A stretch of DNA of 64,000 nt, taken from Pyronema omphalodes. Its lineage: Eukaryota > Ascomycota > Pezizomycetes > Pezizales > Pyronemataceae. The position numbers were made by a program, and so were the translations under genes. The DNA lies in NCBI GenBank assembly GCA_024516155.1, contig JAJJXM010000002.1, positions 992,001 through 1,056,000 on the forward strand, in the 5' to 3' direction. Below, piece after piece: positions 37,801-47,296 of this stretch; position 1 is the stretch's first letter, and the number at the start of each line of letters is the position of its first letter. A model generated the notes under the pieces. The model was not told where the DNA came from and ran no database searches. It was given only the letters and a program-made list of their open reading frames with translations.

Positions 37801-38481
37801 AGGAAGCCTATCTGCAGCTTCCTTTGTCATAATGTTGATCCAGCCGCGGAATTTCTCTGGGACTTGCTGAAGGGCCTCAGATAATTCCTCTTTGGTGGAT
37901 ACAGATGAGATGTGGCCTAAGACTAAGGCTTCTGGATGGTCGAGGACATGTTTATCGACCTTCAGTGAGAAGGCACTGGCTTGTGCCTTTGTACATTTTT
38001 CTTTGCAACGTGAGGATGTAAAGGAGATTCTGTCTTGATCTCCCCAGAGGTTGCAGGGCTGATGTAGTGCCATCCACCAATAAGGCAGGATAGCATCGCA
38101 GTCACTATCTAGTGGAGCGACTTCGAAAGATTCTGCAGCAAAGTGTTTCTTATGCTGCAATATAAAGGGAACCGTAAAGACTTCGCCTGCTCCAGCAACT
38201 ATCTCATTGTTGAAGTTGCGGATTTGTAAAGGGGTGTCTCTCATAACGGTTGGGATTTTGTATTTGTGGACAAAGGCTTTGTCCAGGAGGGCAGCAGTAG
38301 ATCCTGTATCAAGAAGGACTCTAACTGTGCGTTGTTGATTCTTGGACCAGTTGAGAACCATGTTGATGATTGGTCTCGGTCCATGGTGAGGAGGAGTGGG
38401 AGCTGATTCCTGGGTAACTGGAATAGCTGCTCCATTGTCTTTTCGTCGACTCTTAGTCCTGGTCGACAGAAGGCTGTCCAT
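34873..38481 (-). CDS. pol: Element B pol: protease, RT, RNase H, integrase, chromodomain
   Basis: From its first ATG the ORF encodes 1202 residues. In order: an aspartic protease with DTGS at 58-61; RT at about 250-420 with catalytic Asp335 (FTKMDLKNGY) and YIDD at 397-400; RNase H at about 540-620 (Asp547, Glu589, Asp616); an integrase with an HHCC zinc domain (His775, His782, Cys812, Cys815) and a DDE triad (Asp845, Asp906, Glu942); and a chromodomain at about 1136-1185 (EEYDIDEIMSSY...LVKWLGW). These features place it in the chromoviruses. The pol frame is -1 relative to gag and is open 96 nt upstream of this ATG, back to 38577, so it overlaps the end of gag. Expression is therefore likely to be by -1 frameshifting at 38568-38574, with the ATG an alternative start. 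Confidence 0.95.
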   Translation of the reverse strand: MDSLLSTRTKSRRKDNGAAIPVTQESAPTPPHHGPRPIINMVLNWSKNQQRTVRVLLDTGSTAALLDKAFVHKYKIPTVMRDTPLQIRNFNNEIVAGAGEVFTVPFILQHKKHFAAESFEVAPLDSDCDAILPYWWMALHQPCNLWGDQDRISFTSSRCKEKCTKAQASAFSLKVDKHVLDHPEALVLGHISSVSTKEELSEALQQVPEKFRGWINIMTKEAADRLPDHKPYDHAIDLVEGEKPPWGPVYALNEVELETLREWLKDMLRTGKIRPSKSPAAAPILFVPKPHGRGLRLCVDYRGINKITIANRYPLPLMSELQDRVRGAKIFTKMDLKNGYHLIRIKEGDEWKTAFRCRYGLYEFSVMPFGLSNAPATFQDMMNHIFRDMLDQGVIAYIDDVLIYAETEEEHDKLVKEVLKRLEENGLVISPEKCVWGQNRVEFLGYIISENGIEMAKDKVQTVLVWEPPKSLKETQGFLGFANFYRRFIKDFSKICRPLTESTKGDAKKWEWTVAMELAFDELKSRFTTAPILSHFDPRQVCIVETDASDFALGAVLSQKGEDGKLHPIAFHSRKFTPAEINYEIHDKELLAIVDSFKVWRRYLEGAMHTVQVYSDHQNLEYFTTTKVLNRRQARWAQELAGVDFKIFYRPGVKNGKPDALSRRPEFRPEKGGGEDQPITTILHKSHFASISSISSAGEGTSFIISSARLSSIPFIKWSEEFLKMVKEAGKLDEIYVEATKKIKEPLTIDNGIVYRKEKLWVPKDLVKTVLESEHDSKIAGHFGQDKTIELIRRNFWWPRMEEQIITYVKSCMECQKDKKARHLKYGLLQPLELPYAPWQSIAMDFITDLPESNGCDQLWVIVDRFSKMAHFIPLQKDGKTTADLVRIFAKEIWKLHGLPTDIVSDRDSRFTSTTWKAFLGTLAIKPRMSTAFHPQTDGQTERLNQTIEAYLRSFVNHEMNDWVDLLPMAEFAYNNSVTSATGLSPFYANYGYNPIASNPIPTAVQNPASKAYAHWMHTVHEGARSALQKAQERMKKYADLQRKEAPTYQVGDLVMLDGRHIKTRRPSHKLDHKLHGPFQIEKVISPTAIRLTLPRRWKIHNVFHTSLLEPFHTGTRTPPDPNKILREADDVEGSEEYDIDEIMSSYKSGSRVLYLVKWLGWPNKKDWTAEPFDNFSVGGQEKLRDFHLKYPDSPRDYRLKD

Positions 38482-38564
38482 TGATTTCCTTTTTATTCCT
38501 GCGCATTTCCCTATTACTGCGTCTTCATATCCATCCTCCTCGGGTGACGCTTCCCTAGAGGACT

Positions 38565-40736
38565 CTAAAAATCCGAATCAATGACTTCCTCATCCTCCAT
38601 TTCCCAAATCCTTGGTTGCGCATCAGACATATGAGTGTCTTCCTCATCTTGCCTTACTGCAGCAGTCTTCGCCTTCTTGGCTTCCTTGGGCTTTTCCTGT
38701 TCTTGCCCTTCATCATTATCTTCATCATCCCGCTTCCTTTTTCCTGAAGAAGCTACCTTTCCATCCTTTGCCAGGTCAGTTCCCCCAACTGTCTTCTTTG
38801 CATAGCAGTCGTACATTCTATGACCAGCACGACCACATCGCCAACATTCAGCCTTATCCTTCTTGTGTTTGTCGATTTCGGCCTGGGGTACTCCTTGCAA
38901 AGCCTCCCTTCCTGAGGCATAAACCGCCGGTTTATCTGACTTCCTGTCCTTTTTCCCAGCAAATTCCTTCTTAGATCCCTTATCCTTAACCTTTCGGTCC
39001 TTCTGCTGCACCTCACGTGGGCGAGCAGCTTCCCTTTCTTTCCCTTTATCCTTGCGTTCCCCACGCACTTCTAAGGTCTTTTTCTTGGTATACCCCAATT
39101 CTTCATTCAAGCCTTCCACAACATGTGCAGCTTCTTTGACTGCATGAATCAGGGCAACATCATCATTGGGAACCTCTCCACACCGTTGGTAAACCATCTT
39201 CTTGATAGCTGGTGTCATAGCTTCCCATATCACATTCCTAAACATAGGGCCCAGTGCTCCGACGCGCATATTCAGATCCTCCAACTTAGTGATATAATCA
39301 TCAATATCACCATCGTATTGTAGTTCTGTAATGCGTTTGACGTCCTTCTGAGCCTCCCTCTTATCCTCGAACCTTGTCTCAAATGCACTGGAAAATGCAG
39401 CCCAAGTATCCTTCAATTTCTGTTTCTGAATAGACTTCCTGCGCTCCTGGTGCCATGCTAAAGCCTTGTGGGTGAATAGACTACCAACCCACTTAACCTG
39501 CGCATCTTCATCAGGCCAGGATGTGGCATATGTTTCCACGTAATCCTGTACTGACATCCACCAGGCTCTAAGCAGAGTCTTGTCCTTTCCTGAGAAAAAT
39601 TGAGGTGCCTTGAGTTCTGGCATCTTGGGTCTCTTTGGTGCATCTCTGGGTCCTTGGATCTTGTCGATAATGGAAGTGAGGAATCTTGTTGCATCCTCCT
39701 CAGCTTCTCTTTCTTCTCTAGTCTTTTGGCGAGGGGGCCTTTCTGGCTGTCCGGGTCTTCCTCGACCATCATCGGAGGGCTCAGGAGGGGGAATGGTAAC
39801 CCTTCTTCTTGGAGGGCCATTGCCTCGTCCTCCATTTCCTCCTGCTGCTGGAGGGGGTGTGTCGTTTCTAGAGGGTGGTAGATTTGTGTCTACTGCCACC
39901 TGAAAAATGCTTGGGGAGACAGTTCTGCGTTGGGGTTCGTCCTGTACCGCATCCGCAAGTGACTGTGCATCGATAGGTTGATTATTGGCTGTCATGTCCA
40001 TGACCCTTTGAATGACCTTATCGATAATCTCCTTCTTCTCATTTTCCCTCTCTGTCTCGTACTCCAAAAGCCTTCGTTGCTGTTCTTGCTCATTGTGGGC
40101 TAAAAGACGGATTTGCTCGTCCCTTTGTTGGTCAGCCTGGTTCTTTGTGGCTGCCCAGCCTTCAACACCGAAGTTCCATCCTTGTTGATGGTTGGAGAAT
40201 CCTTGGAGGTAATCATTGATGATTTGTACACCAATGTTGAGTTGTTGAACAGCCTGATGGTTGGCTGTTTGCTTTTCTTGAGCGTCCGTGGCTAGTTCAC
40301 CAAGGGCGTTCCAAACCTGAGAACTGAATTCATTGCTTGACTGGATGAGTCTAACAATGGCTGTTTGGTTGAGTTCTCTGTCGATGTCGCCTTGTCGAAT
40401 AACAACATCGTAGGCATTTTGCATAATGCCTGACATTTCTTGGTACAGATTCTTGACGTTTTGCATATCGGTCTGTACAGAAACTCCTTCTTTCTTCAGG
40501 GCTTCAATCAATGCCTGCACATCTTGTTCAGTTGTCTCCATCCTGTCCACCATCTTGACGAACCATTCTGGAAGCTGGTCCCTGCTGACAGTGGTTCCCT
40601 GGCGAACTACAGCTTTACCAGCTGCAGAGAGTTGGTCCCATGATTGAGGGCGATGGACTTCCACCATATCTCCCATGGAAACATCGTCATCGTGACGGGC
40701 TGCCGGGGATGCAGTGATTCTGCGGTAGGAGGACAT
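38565..40736 (-). CDS. gag: Element B gag polyprotein
   Basis: The ORF encodes 723 residues. A polar, Gln-rich N-terminal half with helical/coiled-coil character is followed by a Pro/Arg-rich linker (about 300-345). A retrotransposon-gag-like region comes next (about 370-560, including LRAWWMSVQDYVE and WVGSLFTHKALAWHQERR). A Lys/Arg/Glu-rich stretch precedes a single CCHC zinc knuckle CWRCGRAGHRMYDC at 631-644, and the C-terminal tail is acidic. The protein should form the virus-like particle and bind the element RNA. It starts 109 nt downstream of the 5' LTR and ends TTT TAG, directly after the proposed slippery heptamer. Confidence 0.95.
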   Translation of the reverse strand: MSSYRRITASPAARHDDDVSMGDMVEVHRPQSWDQLSAAGKAVVRQGTTVSRDQLPEWFVKMVDRMETTEQDVQALIEALKKEGVSVQTDMQNVKNLYQEMSGIMQNAYDVVIRQGDIDRELNQTAIVRLIQSSNEFSSQVWNALGELATDAQEKQTANHQAVQQLNIGVQIINDYLQGFSNHQQGWNFGVEGWAATKNQADQQRDEQIRLLAHNEQEQQRRLLEYETERENEKKEIIDKVIQRVMDMTANNQPIDAQSLADAVQDEPQRRTVSPSIFQVAVDTNLPPSRNDTPPPAAGGNGGRGNGPPRRRVTIPPPEPSDDGRGRPGQPERPPRQKTREEREAEEDATRFLTSIIDKIQGPRDAPKRPKMPELKAPQFFSGKDKTLLRAWWMSVQDYVETYATSWPDEDAQVKWVGSLFTHKALAWHQERRKSIQKQKLKDTWAAFSSAFETRFEDKREAQKDVKRITELQYDGDIDDYITKLEDLNMRVGALGPMFRNVIWEAMTPAIKKMVYQRCGEVPNDDVALIHAVKEAAHVVEGLNEELGYTKKKTLEVRGERKDKGKEREAARPREVQQKDRKVKDKGSKKEFAGKKDRKSDKPAVYASGREALQGVPQAEIDKHKKDKAECWRCGRAGHRMYDCYAKKTVGGTDLAKDGKVASSGKRKRDDEDNDEGQEQEKPKEAKKAKTAAVRQDEEDTHMSDAQPRIWEMEDEEVIDSDF
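38568..38574 (-). promoter_or_regulatory. Candidate -1 frameshift site, element B
   Basis: Read in the gag frame, the minus strand is G GAT TTT followed by the TAG stop. A -1 slip gives GGA TTT TTA and enters the open pol frame. The overlap between the two frames is only four codons, so the shift must happen here. G GAT TTA is a known retroviral slippery heptamer, differing in the last base. Confidence 0.55.
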
Positions 40737-40831
40737 TGCTGAGTAGTAGGTGCTTTGTGAAATTGATCTTGCTTGCCCTAGAAGAGGGTCTTTTCGTTAT
40801 CGTATCGATTAATAAACTTGGTAGCTTGTAG

Positions 40832-40843
40832 CCTTAAGTTTAT
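40832..40843 (-). other. Self-priming primer-binding site of element B
   Basis: On the minus strand this is ATAAACTTAAGG, two bases inside the 5' LTR of B. It is complementary to the site at 41024-41035 within that LTR. It is identical to the site in A, so the self-complementarity is maintained in both subvariants even though the LTR has a 10-bp deletion immediately next to it. Confidence 0.75.
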
Positions 40844-40845
40844 AG

Positions 40846-42244
40846 TGTGAACCTGGGCACAGCTTCGTCTATGCAGAGGCTTTTCCGATTGTATCTCTAG
40901 TGCTTCGTTCTCAGTGTTGACAGACACTTCGTTCCCAAGAACAGACAGACACTTCGTTCCCAAGAACTAATAGAGCTTATCCAAAGATAAAGCTAGGAAG
41001 AGAATTAATCGATCACAGGCGGAATAAACTTAAGGGTTGTCTTCGTTGGTGATAATAGGTATCGTCGCGTAGAGGATCAAATGGTTGATGATGGAGGAGA
41101 GAGAGGGAAGACAAAGGCTCTTTTATAGACTTTCGTCTACAAGTTCGCCCAGACTTCCTAGGGAACCAATTTCCAAACTGAGCCTAGGAGATAAGACAAG
41201 AGTCATTTCTGAGACGCATCTGCTGATAGATTGCATCATACGAAGTGCGTAATCATATTGATTACTTGCTTGCATGATGCTTGCTATCGTCAGACTAATC
41301 CTTGACATTCCTCTTTGTACTACCACACCTTCCAATCAGGTGTCAGGGTTATGAGTCATATGGGAGGGCAACTCCGCTTGACTGCATAATGCATGAACTC
41401 CTCTGACAAATAACATGTGAGTCATTTATCTTGTGAGTCGTGCTATCATAGATCTCCCTAGAGAATCTCGATTGCGAATGGAGGAATCTGACATCATAAG
41501 GCATCCATGCCCTACCGGAGTGGATCACTCCGACACATTCCTGTGTGATGTCATTATGGCTCCACCTGCGCGCACTTGCGCGCAGCCACACCCTGGTGTG
41601 GATGCAAACGCCGAGCTGTTCCTTGGTTGGTAGTCAATAGCCTAAGGGCGCGTCATATCGGTTCCACCAAACAGTTTCCTTGAGAGGGTTGCACGCTTAT
41701 GGACGTCGTCTCATGCCTTAGCAATCTTGACCCTTGTCCATAGCCCCACTCCTGTTTGCCGACTAGACTCTGCCTTGTCTTCCTGGCTGACCATTCACCC
41801 AACTAAGTAACACCGGATGATTTCGTCGCACCGCTCTGCACATCCTTGGAACTCTCTTCCGATGCAGACCCCTTTGTAGCCGTGAACTTCCGAACACTCC
41901 TCAAGTATAAGGAGGTGTCCTTTCGTCTTCGTCTTCGTTCTCCATCAGCGTCGTTCGTAGTTGCTCAAGGGTAAGTCGACACCCATGAGGTAAGTGTTCC
42001 CCAATCTCTTCTCTTCTGAATCCTCCCAAACTGACATTGAATAATAGTTGCGACGCCTCGGGCCGGGATCCTCGTGAGGTCCTATCGGAAAGTCACGAAT
42101 CACGTGACGTGGCTTGTCGGAGCTCCTCTGGGGGTTCCGGCCCGGGATACTAATCTGACTATTCATTCTCTGTCGAGTTTGCCATATTCTCCATTGCGTT
42201 ATATATGATACCAATTCTATCCTCACACATTTTAGGGTGTGACA
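40846..42244 (-). repeat. Element B 5' LTR (1399 bp)
   Basis: This copy drives B on the minus strand. The TATA box is at 41121-41127 (TATAAAA on the minus strand) and the inferred RNA 5' end is at about 41035. Confidence 0.95.
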
Positions 42245-42249
42245 CGGAC
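42245..42249. repeat. Target-site duplication of element B, right copy (CGGAC)
   Basis: This is the second copy of the 5-bp duplication; the sequence resumes gag of A immediately afterwards. Confidence 0.92.
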
Positions 42250-43433
42250 AGCCAGAAAGGCCCCCTCGCCAAAAGACTAGAGAAGAAAGAGAAGCTGAGG
42301 AGGATGCAACAAGATTCCTCACTTCTATTATCGACAAGATCCAAGGACCCAGAGATGCACCAAAGAGACCCAAGATGCCAGAACTCAAGGCACCTCAATT
42401 TTTCTCAGGAAAAGACAAGACTCTGCTTAGGGCCTGGTGGATGTCAGTACAGGATTACGTGGAAACATATGCCACATCCTGGCCTGATGAAGATGCGCAG
42501 GTTAAGTGGGTTGGTAGTCTATTCACCCACAAGGCTTTAGCATGGCACCAGGAGCGCAGGAAGTCTATTCAGAAACAAAAATTGAAGGATACTTGGGCTG
42601 CATTTTCCAGTGCATTTGAGACAAGGTTCGAGGATAAGAGGGAGGCTCAGAAGGACGTCAAACGCATTACAGAACTACAGTACGATGGTGATATCGATGA
42701 TTATATCACTAAGTTGGAGGATCTGAATATGCGTGTTGGAGCACTGGGCCCTATGTTTAGGAATGTGATATGGGAGGCTATGACACCAGCTATCAAGAAG
42801 ATGGTTTACCAACGGTGTGGAGAGGTTCCCAATGATGATGTTGCCCTGATTCATGCAGTCAAAGAAGCTGCACATGTTGTGGAAGGCTTGAATGAAGAAT
42901 TGGGGTATACGAAGAAAAAGACCTTAGAAGTGCGTGGGGAACGCAAGGATAAAGGGAAAGAAAGGGAAGCTGCTCGCCCACGTGAGGTGCAGCAGAAGGA
43001 CCGAAAGGTTAAGGATAAGGGATCTAAGAAGGAATTTGCTGGGAAAAAGGACAGGAAGTCAGATAAACCGGCGGTTTATGCCTCAGGAAGGGAGGCTTTG
43101 CAAGGAGTACCCCAAGCCGAAATCGACAAACACAAGAAAGATAAGGCTGAATGTTGGCGATGTGGTCGTGCTGGTCATAGAATGTACGACTGCTATGCAA
43201 AGAAGACAGTTGGGGGAACTGACCTGGCAAAGGATGGAAAGGTAGCTTCTTCAGGAAAGAGGAAGCGGGATGATGAAGATCATGAAGAAGGGCATGAACA
43301 AGAAAAGCCCAAGGAAGCCAAGAAGGCGAAGACTGCTGCAGTAAGGCAAGATGAGGAAGACACTCACATGTCTGATGCGCAACCAAGGATTTGGGAATTG
43401 GAGGATGAGGAAGTCATTGATTCGGATTTTTAA
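42250..43433 (+). pseudogene. Element A gag, 3' part (interrupted by element B)
   Basis: Gag of A resumes here after the B insertion, with the gag-like core, the basic stretch, the CCHC knuckle CWRCGRAGHRMYDC and the acidic tail, and ends TTT TAA at 43433. It differs from B by a few residues (for example DHEEGH against DNDEGQ near the C terminus). It has no LTR or leader of its own in this orientation. Confidence 0.92.
43424..43430 (+). promoter_or_regulatory. Candidate -1 frameshift site, element A
   Basis: G GAT TTT in the gag frame lies directly before the TAA stop at 43431-43433. The pol frame is closed by TGA at 43418-43420 and is open from 43421 through the pol ATG at 43517, so the arrangement is the same as in B although the stop codon differs (TAA here, TAG in B). 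Confidence 0.55.
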
Positions 43434-43516
43434 AGTCCTCTAGGGAAGCGTCACCCGAGGAGGATGGATATGAAGACGCAGTAATAGGGAAATGCGCAGG
43501 AATAAAAAGGAAATCA

Positions 43517-46500
43517 ATGGACAGCCTTCCGTCGACCAGGACTAAGAGTCGACGAAAAGACAATGGAGCAGCTATTCCAGTTACCCAGGAATCAGCTCCC
43601 ACTCCTCCTCACCATGGACCGAGACCAATCATCAACATGGTTCTCAACTGGTCCAAGAATCAACAACGCACAGTTAGAGTCCTTCTTGATACAGGATCTA
43701 CTGCTGCCCTCCTGGACAAAGCCTTTGTCCACAAATACAAAATCCCAACCGTTATGAGAGACACCCCTTTACAAATCCGCAACTTCAACAATGAGATAGT
43801 TGCTGGAGCAGGCGAAGTCTTTACGGTTCCCTTTATATTGCAGCATAAGAAACACTTTGCTGCAGAATCTTTCGAAGTCGCTCCACTAGATAGTGACTGC
43901 GATGCTATCCTGCCTTATTGGTGGATGGCACTACATCAGCCCTGCAACCTCTGGGGAGATCAAGACAGAATCTCCTTTACATCCTCACGTTGCAAAGAAA
44001 AATGTACAAAGGCACAAGCCAGTGCCTTCTCACTGAAGGTCGATAAACATGTCCTCGACCATCCAGAAGCCTTAGTCTTAGGCCACATCTCATCTGTATC
44101 CACCAAAGAGGAATTATCTGAGGCCCTTCAGCAAGTCCCAGAGAAATTCCGCGGCTGGATCAACATTATGACAAAGGAAGCTGCAGATAGGCTTCCTGAT
44201 CACAAACCCTACGACCATGCGATTGACCTAGTTGAAGGCGAAAAGCCTCCTTGGGGACCTGTCTATGCTCTCAACGAAGTTGAGCTAGAGACACTTAGAG
44301 AATGGTTGAAGGATATGCTGCGTACTGGTAAAATCAGACCTTCCAAGTCACCAGCAGCAGCTCCTATTCTCTTTGTCCCAAAGCCTCATGGCAGAGGTCT
44401 ACGGTTATGTGTTGATTACCGGGGCATCAACAAAATTACAATTGCCAACCGGTACCCACTCCCACTCATGTCAGAATTACAAGACAGAGTTAGAGGAGCA
44501 AAAATATTTACAAAAATGGACCTCAAGAATGGATATCATCTCATCAGAATAAAAGAAGGAGATGAATGGAAAACGGCCTTTCGATGCCGATATGGATTAT
44601 ATGAATTTTCGGTTATGCCTTTTGGCTTGAGCAATGCCCCAGCCACATTCCAAGATATGATGAATCATATCTTTAGAGACATGTTGGATCAGGGAGTAAT
44701 TGCGTATATCGATGATGTTCTCATATATGCTGAGACAGAGGAAGAACACGACAAATTGGTTAAGGAAGTGTTAAAAAGATTGGAAGAAAATGGGCTGGTT
44801 ATCTCTCCGGAAAAATGTGTTTGGGGACAAAACAGAGTGGAATTTCTGGGTTATATTATCAGCGAAAATGGCATTGAAATGGCAAAGGACAAGGTACAAA
44901 CAGTCCTGGTATGGGAACCCCCAAAATCCTTGAAAGAAACACAGGGCTTTCTTGGATTCGCAAACTTCTATCGCAGATTCATCAAGGACTTCTCCAAAAT
45001 ATGTCGACCTCTCACAGAATCAACAAAGGGCGATGCGAAGAAATGGGAATGGACTGTTGCTATGGAACTAGCATTTGATGAGCTCAAAAGTCGTTTCACT
45101 ACTGCACCAATCTTAAGTCATTTTGACCCAAGACAGGTTTGCATTGTTGAAACAGATGCTTCAGATTTTGCTTTAGGCGCAGTTCTATCCCAGAAGGGGG
45201 AAGATGGAAAGTTGCACCCCATTGCTTTCCACTCAAGAAAATTCACTCCTGCTGAGATTAACTATGAGATCCATGACAAAGAGCTGTTGGCTATTGTGGA
45301 CTCATTTAAAGTATGGAGACGATATCTTGAGGGAGCAATGCACACTGTCCAAGTTTACAGCGACCATCAAAACCTTGAGTACTTTACAACAACAAAAGTA
45401 CTCAATCGACGTCAAGCTTGATGGGCTCAAGAGCTTGCTGGCGTTGACTTTAAGATTTTTTATAGACCTGGGGTTAAAAATGGGAAACCTGATGCTCTAT
45501 CTAGGCGTCCGGAGTTCCGACCTGAAAAGGGGGGAGGTGAAGATCAGCCGATTACGACGATCCTGCATAAGAGTCATTTTGCATCCATTTCGTCAATCAG
45601 CAGTGCTGGAGAAGGAACATCATTTATTATTTCTTCAGCACGTCTCTCCTCTATTCCTTTTATTCAATGGTCAGAAGAATTCTTGAAGATGGTAAAGGAA
45701 GCTGGTAAGCTGGATGAGATTTACGTGGAGGCAACAAAGAAAATTAAGGAACCATTGACGATAGATAATGGCATAGTCTATCGAAAGGAAAAACTATGGG
45801 TACCAAAGGATTTGGTAAAGACAGTTCTGGAATCTGAACATGACTCGAAAATTGCAGGTCACTTCGGACAGGACAAAACAATTGAATTAATACGAAGGAA
45901 CTTCTGGTGGCCAAGAATGGAAGAACAAATAATAACTTATGTAAGGAGTTGTATGGAATGTCAAAAAGACAAAAAAGCACGGCACCTCAAGTACGGATTA
46001 CTTCAACCTTTGGAACTACCCTATGCCCCATGGCAATCAATCGCCATGGACTTTATCACCGACCTACCAGAATCCAATGGATGCGATCAACTATGGGTAA
46101 TAGTTGACAGATTCTCTAAGATGGCCCACTTCATACCACTGCAAAAAGATGGCAAGACAACTGCAGACCTTGTTAGAATCTTTGCGAAGGAAATTTGGAA
46201 GTTACATGGGCTACCTACGGATATTGTGTCGGACAGAGACTCCAGGTTTACAAGCACCACCTGGAAAGCATTTCTTGGGACACTAGCAATCAAACCTAGA
46301 ATGTCCACAGCGTTCCACCCTCAAACAGATGGACAGACGGAACGACTTAACCAGACAATTGAAGCATACCTCCGCTCCTTTGTCAATCATGAGATGAATG
46401 ATTGGGTTGATCTATTGCCAATGGCTGAGTTCGCTTACAACAACTCAGTAACCAGCGCTACAGGACTATCACCTTTTTATGCGAATTACGGTTACAACCC

Positions 46501-47125
46501 CATTGCCAGCAATCCCATTCCAACAGCTGTGCAAAACCCTGCCAGCAAAGCATACGCTCATTGGATGCATACAGTGCATGAAGGTGCTAAGTCAGCATTA
46601 CAGAAGGCACAAGAAAGAATGAAGAAGTATGCAGACCTTCAGCGAAAGGAGGCCCCTACTTACCAAGTGGGAGACCTGGTTATGCTCGATGGACGACACA
46701 TAAAAACAAGACGCCCATCACACAAATTGGATCACAAATTACATGGTCCATTCCAAATCGAAAAAGTCATATCCCCAACAGCAATACGTCTCACACTACC
46801 AAGAAGATGGAAGATCCACAATGTCTTCCACACTTCCCTACTGGAGCCCTTCCACACTGGAACCAGAGCTCCACCAGACCCAAACAAAATTCTTCGGGAA
46901 GCAGACGATGTTGAGGGAAGCGAGGAGTACGACATAGACGAAATCATGAGCAGCTACAAATCAGGCAGCAGAGTACTTTACCTCGTCAAATGGCTAGGGT
47001 GGCCCAACAAGAAAGACTGGACGGCAGAACCCTTCGACAACTTTTCAGTAGGAGGTCAGGAGAAGCTAAGAGATTTCCATCTCAAGTATCCTGATTCTCC
47101 GAGGGACTACCGACTCAAAGACTAA
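43517..47125 (+). pseudogene. Element A pol, with nonsense codon at 635
   Basis: The reading frame matches pol of B codon for codon (3609 nt including the stop) and encodes protease, RT, RNase H, integrase and chromodomain. At 45419-45421, where B has AGA (Arg635), A has TGA, which stops translation just after the RNase H core and removes the integrase and chromodomain. The change is an A-to-T transversion, not a repeat-induced C-to-T change. Downstream the frame stays open to the natural stop at 47125, so this is the only inactivating change I see in pol. Confidence 0.93.
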
Positions 47126-47283
47126 TGCTTGATGTTTTTCCCATGTGGTTTTCATCAGGTAGAGTTGGTAGTAGGATGTAGGGGCTGGAGGACTACATCC
47201 AAAATTGATCACTTAAGTCACTAGGCTACGGCGTGGTGCGATCACAGAAAGATGAACTACGAGCTTCGGGACGAAGCTTGAAT

Positions 47284-47296
47284 AGGGGAGAGGTGG
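47284..47296 (+). other. Polypurine tract of element A
   Basis: AGGGGAGAGGTGG lies immediately before the 3' LTR that begins at 47297. It is the expected second-strand primer. Confidence 0.8.

Larger units (their letters stand above)
33303..42244 (-). mobile_element. Chromodomain Ty3/Gypsy retrotransposon B, structurally intact
   Basis: This 8942-bp element on the minus strand has two 1399-bp LTRs that read as identical, a primer-binding site, a polypurine tract, an open gag (723 residues) and an open pol (1202 residues), and it is flanked by CGGAC. It is inserted in opposite orientation into gag of element A of the same family. Its LTRs lack 10 bp present in A (between two CGAA words near the inferred RNA start), so A and B are distinct subvariants. 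Nothing in it looks broken, so it could be a recently active autonomous copy. Confidence 0.93.

Noticed and set aside
41945..42540. ORFs spanning the junction of LTR B and gag of A
   Set aside because: They are chimeras created by the insertion, partly antisense to gag; they have no independent support.
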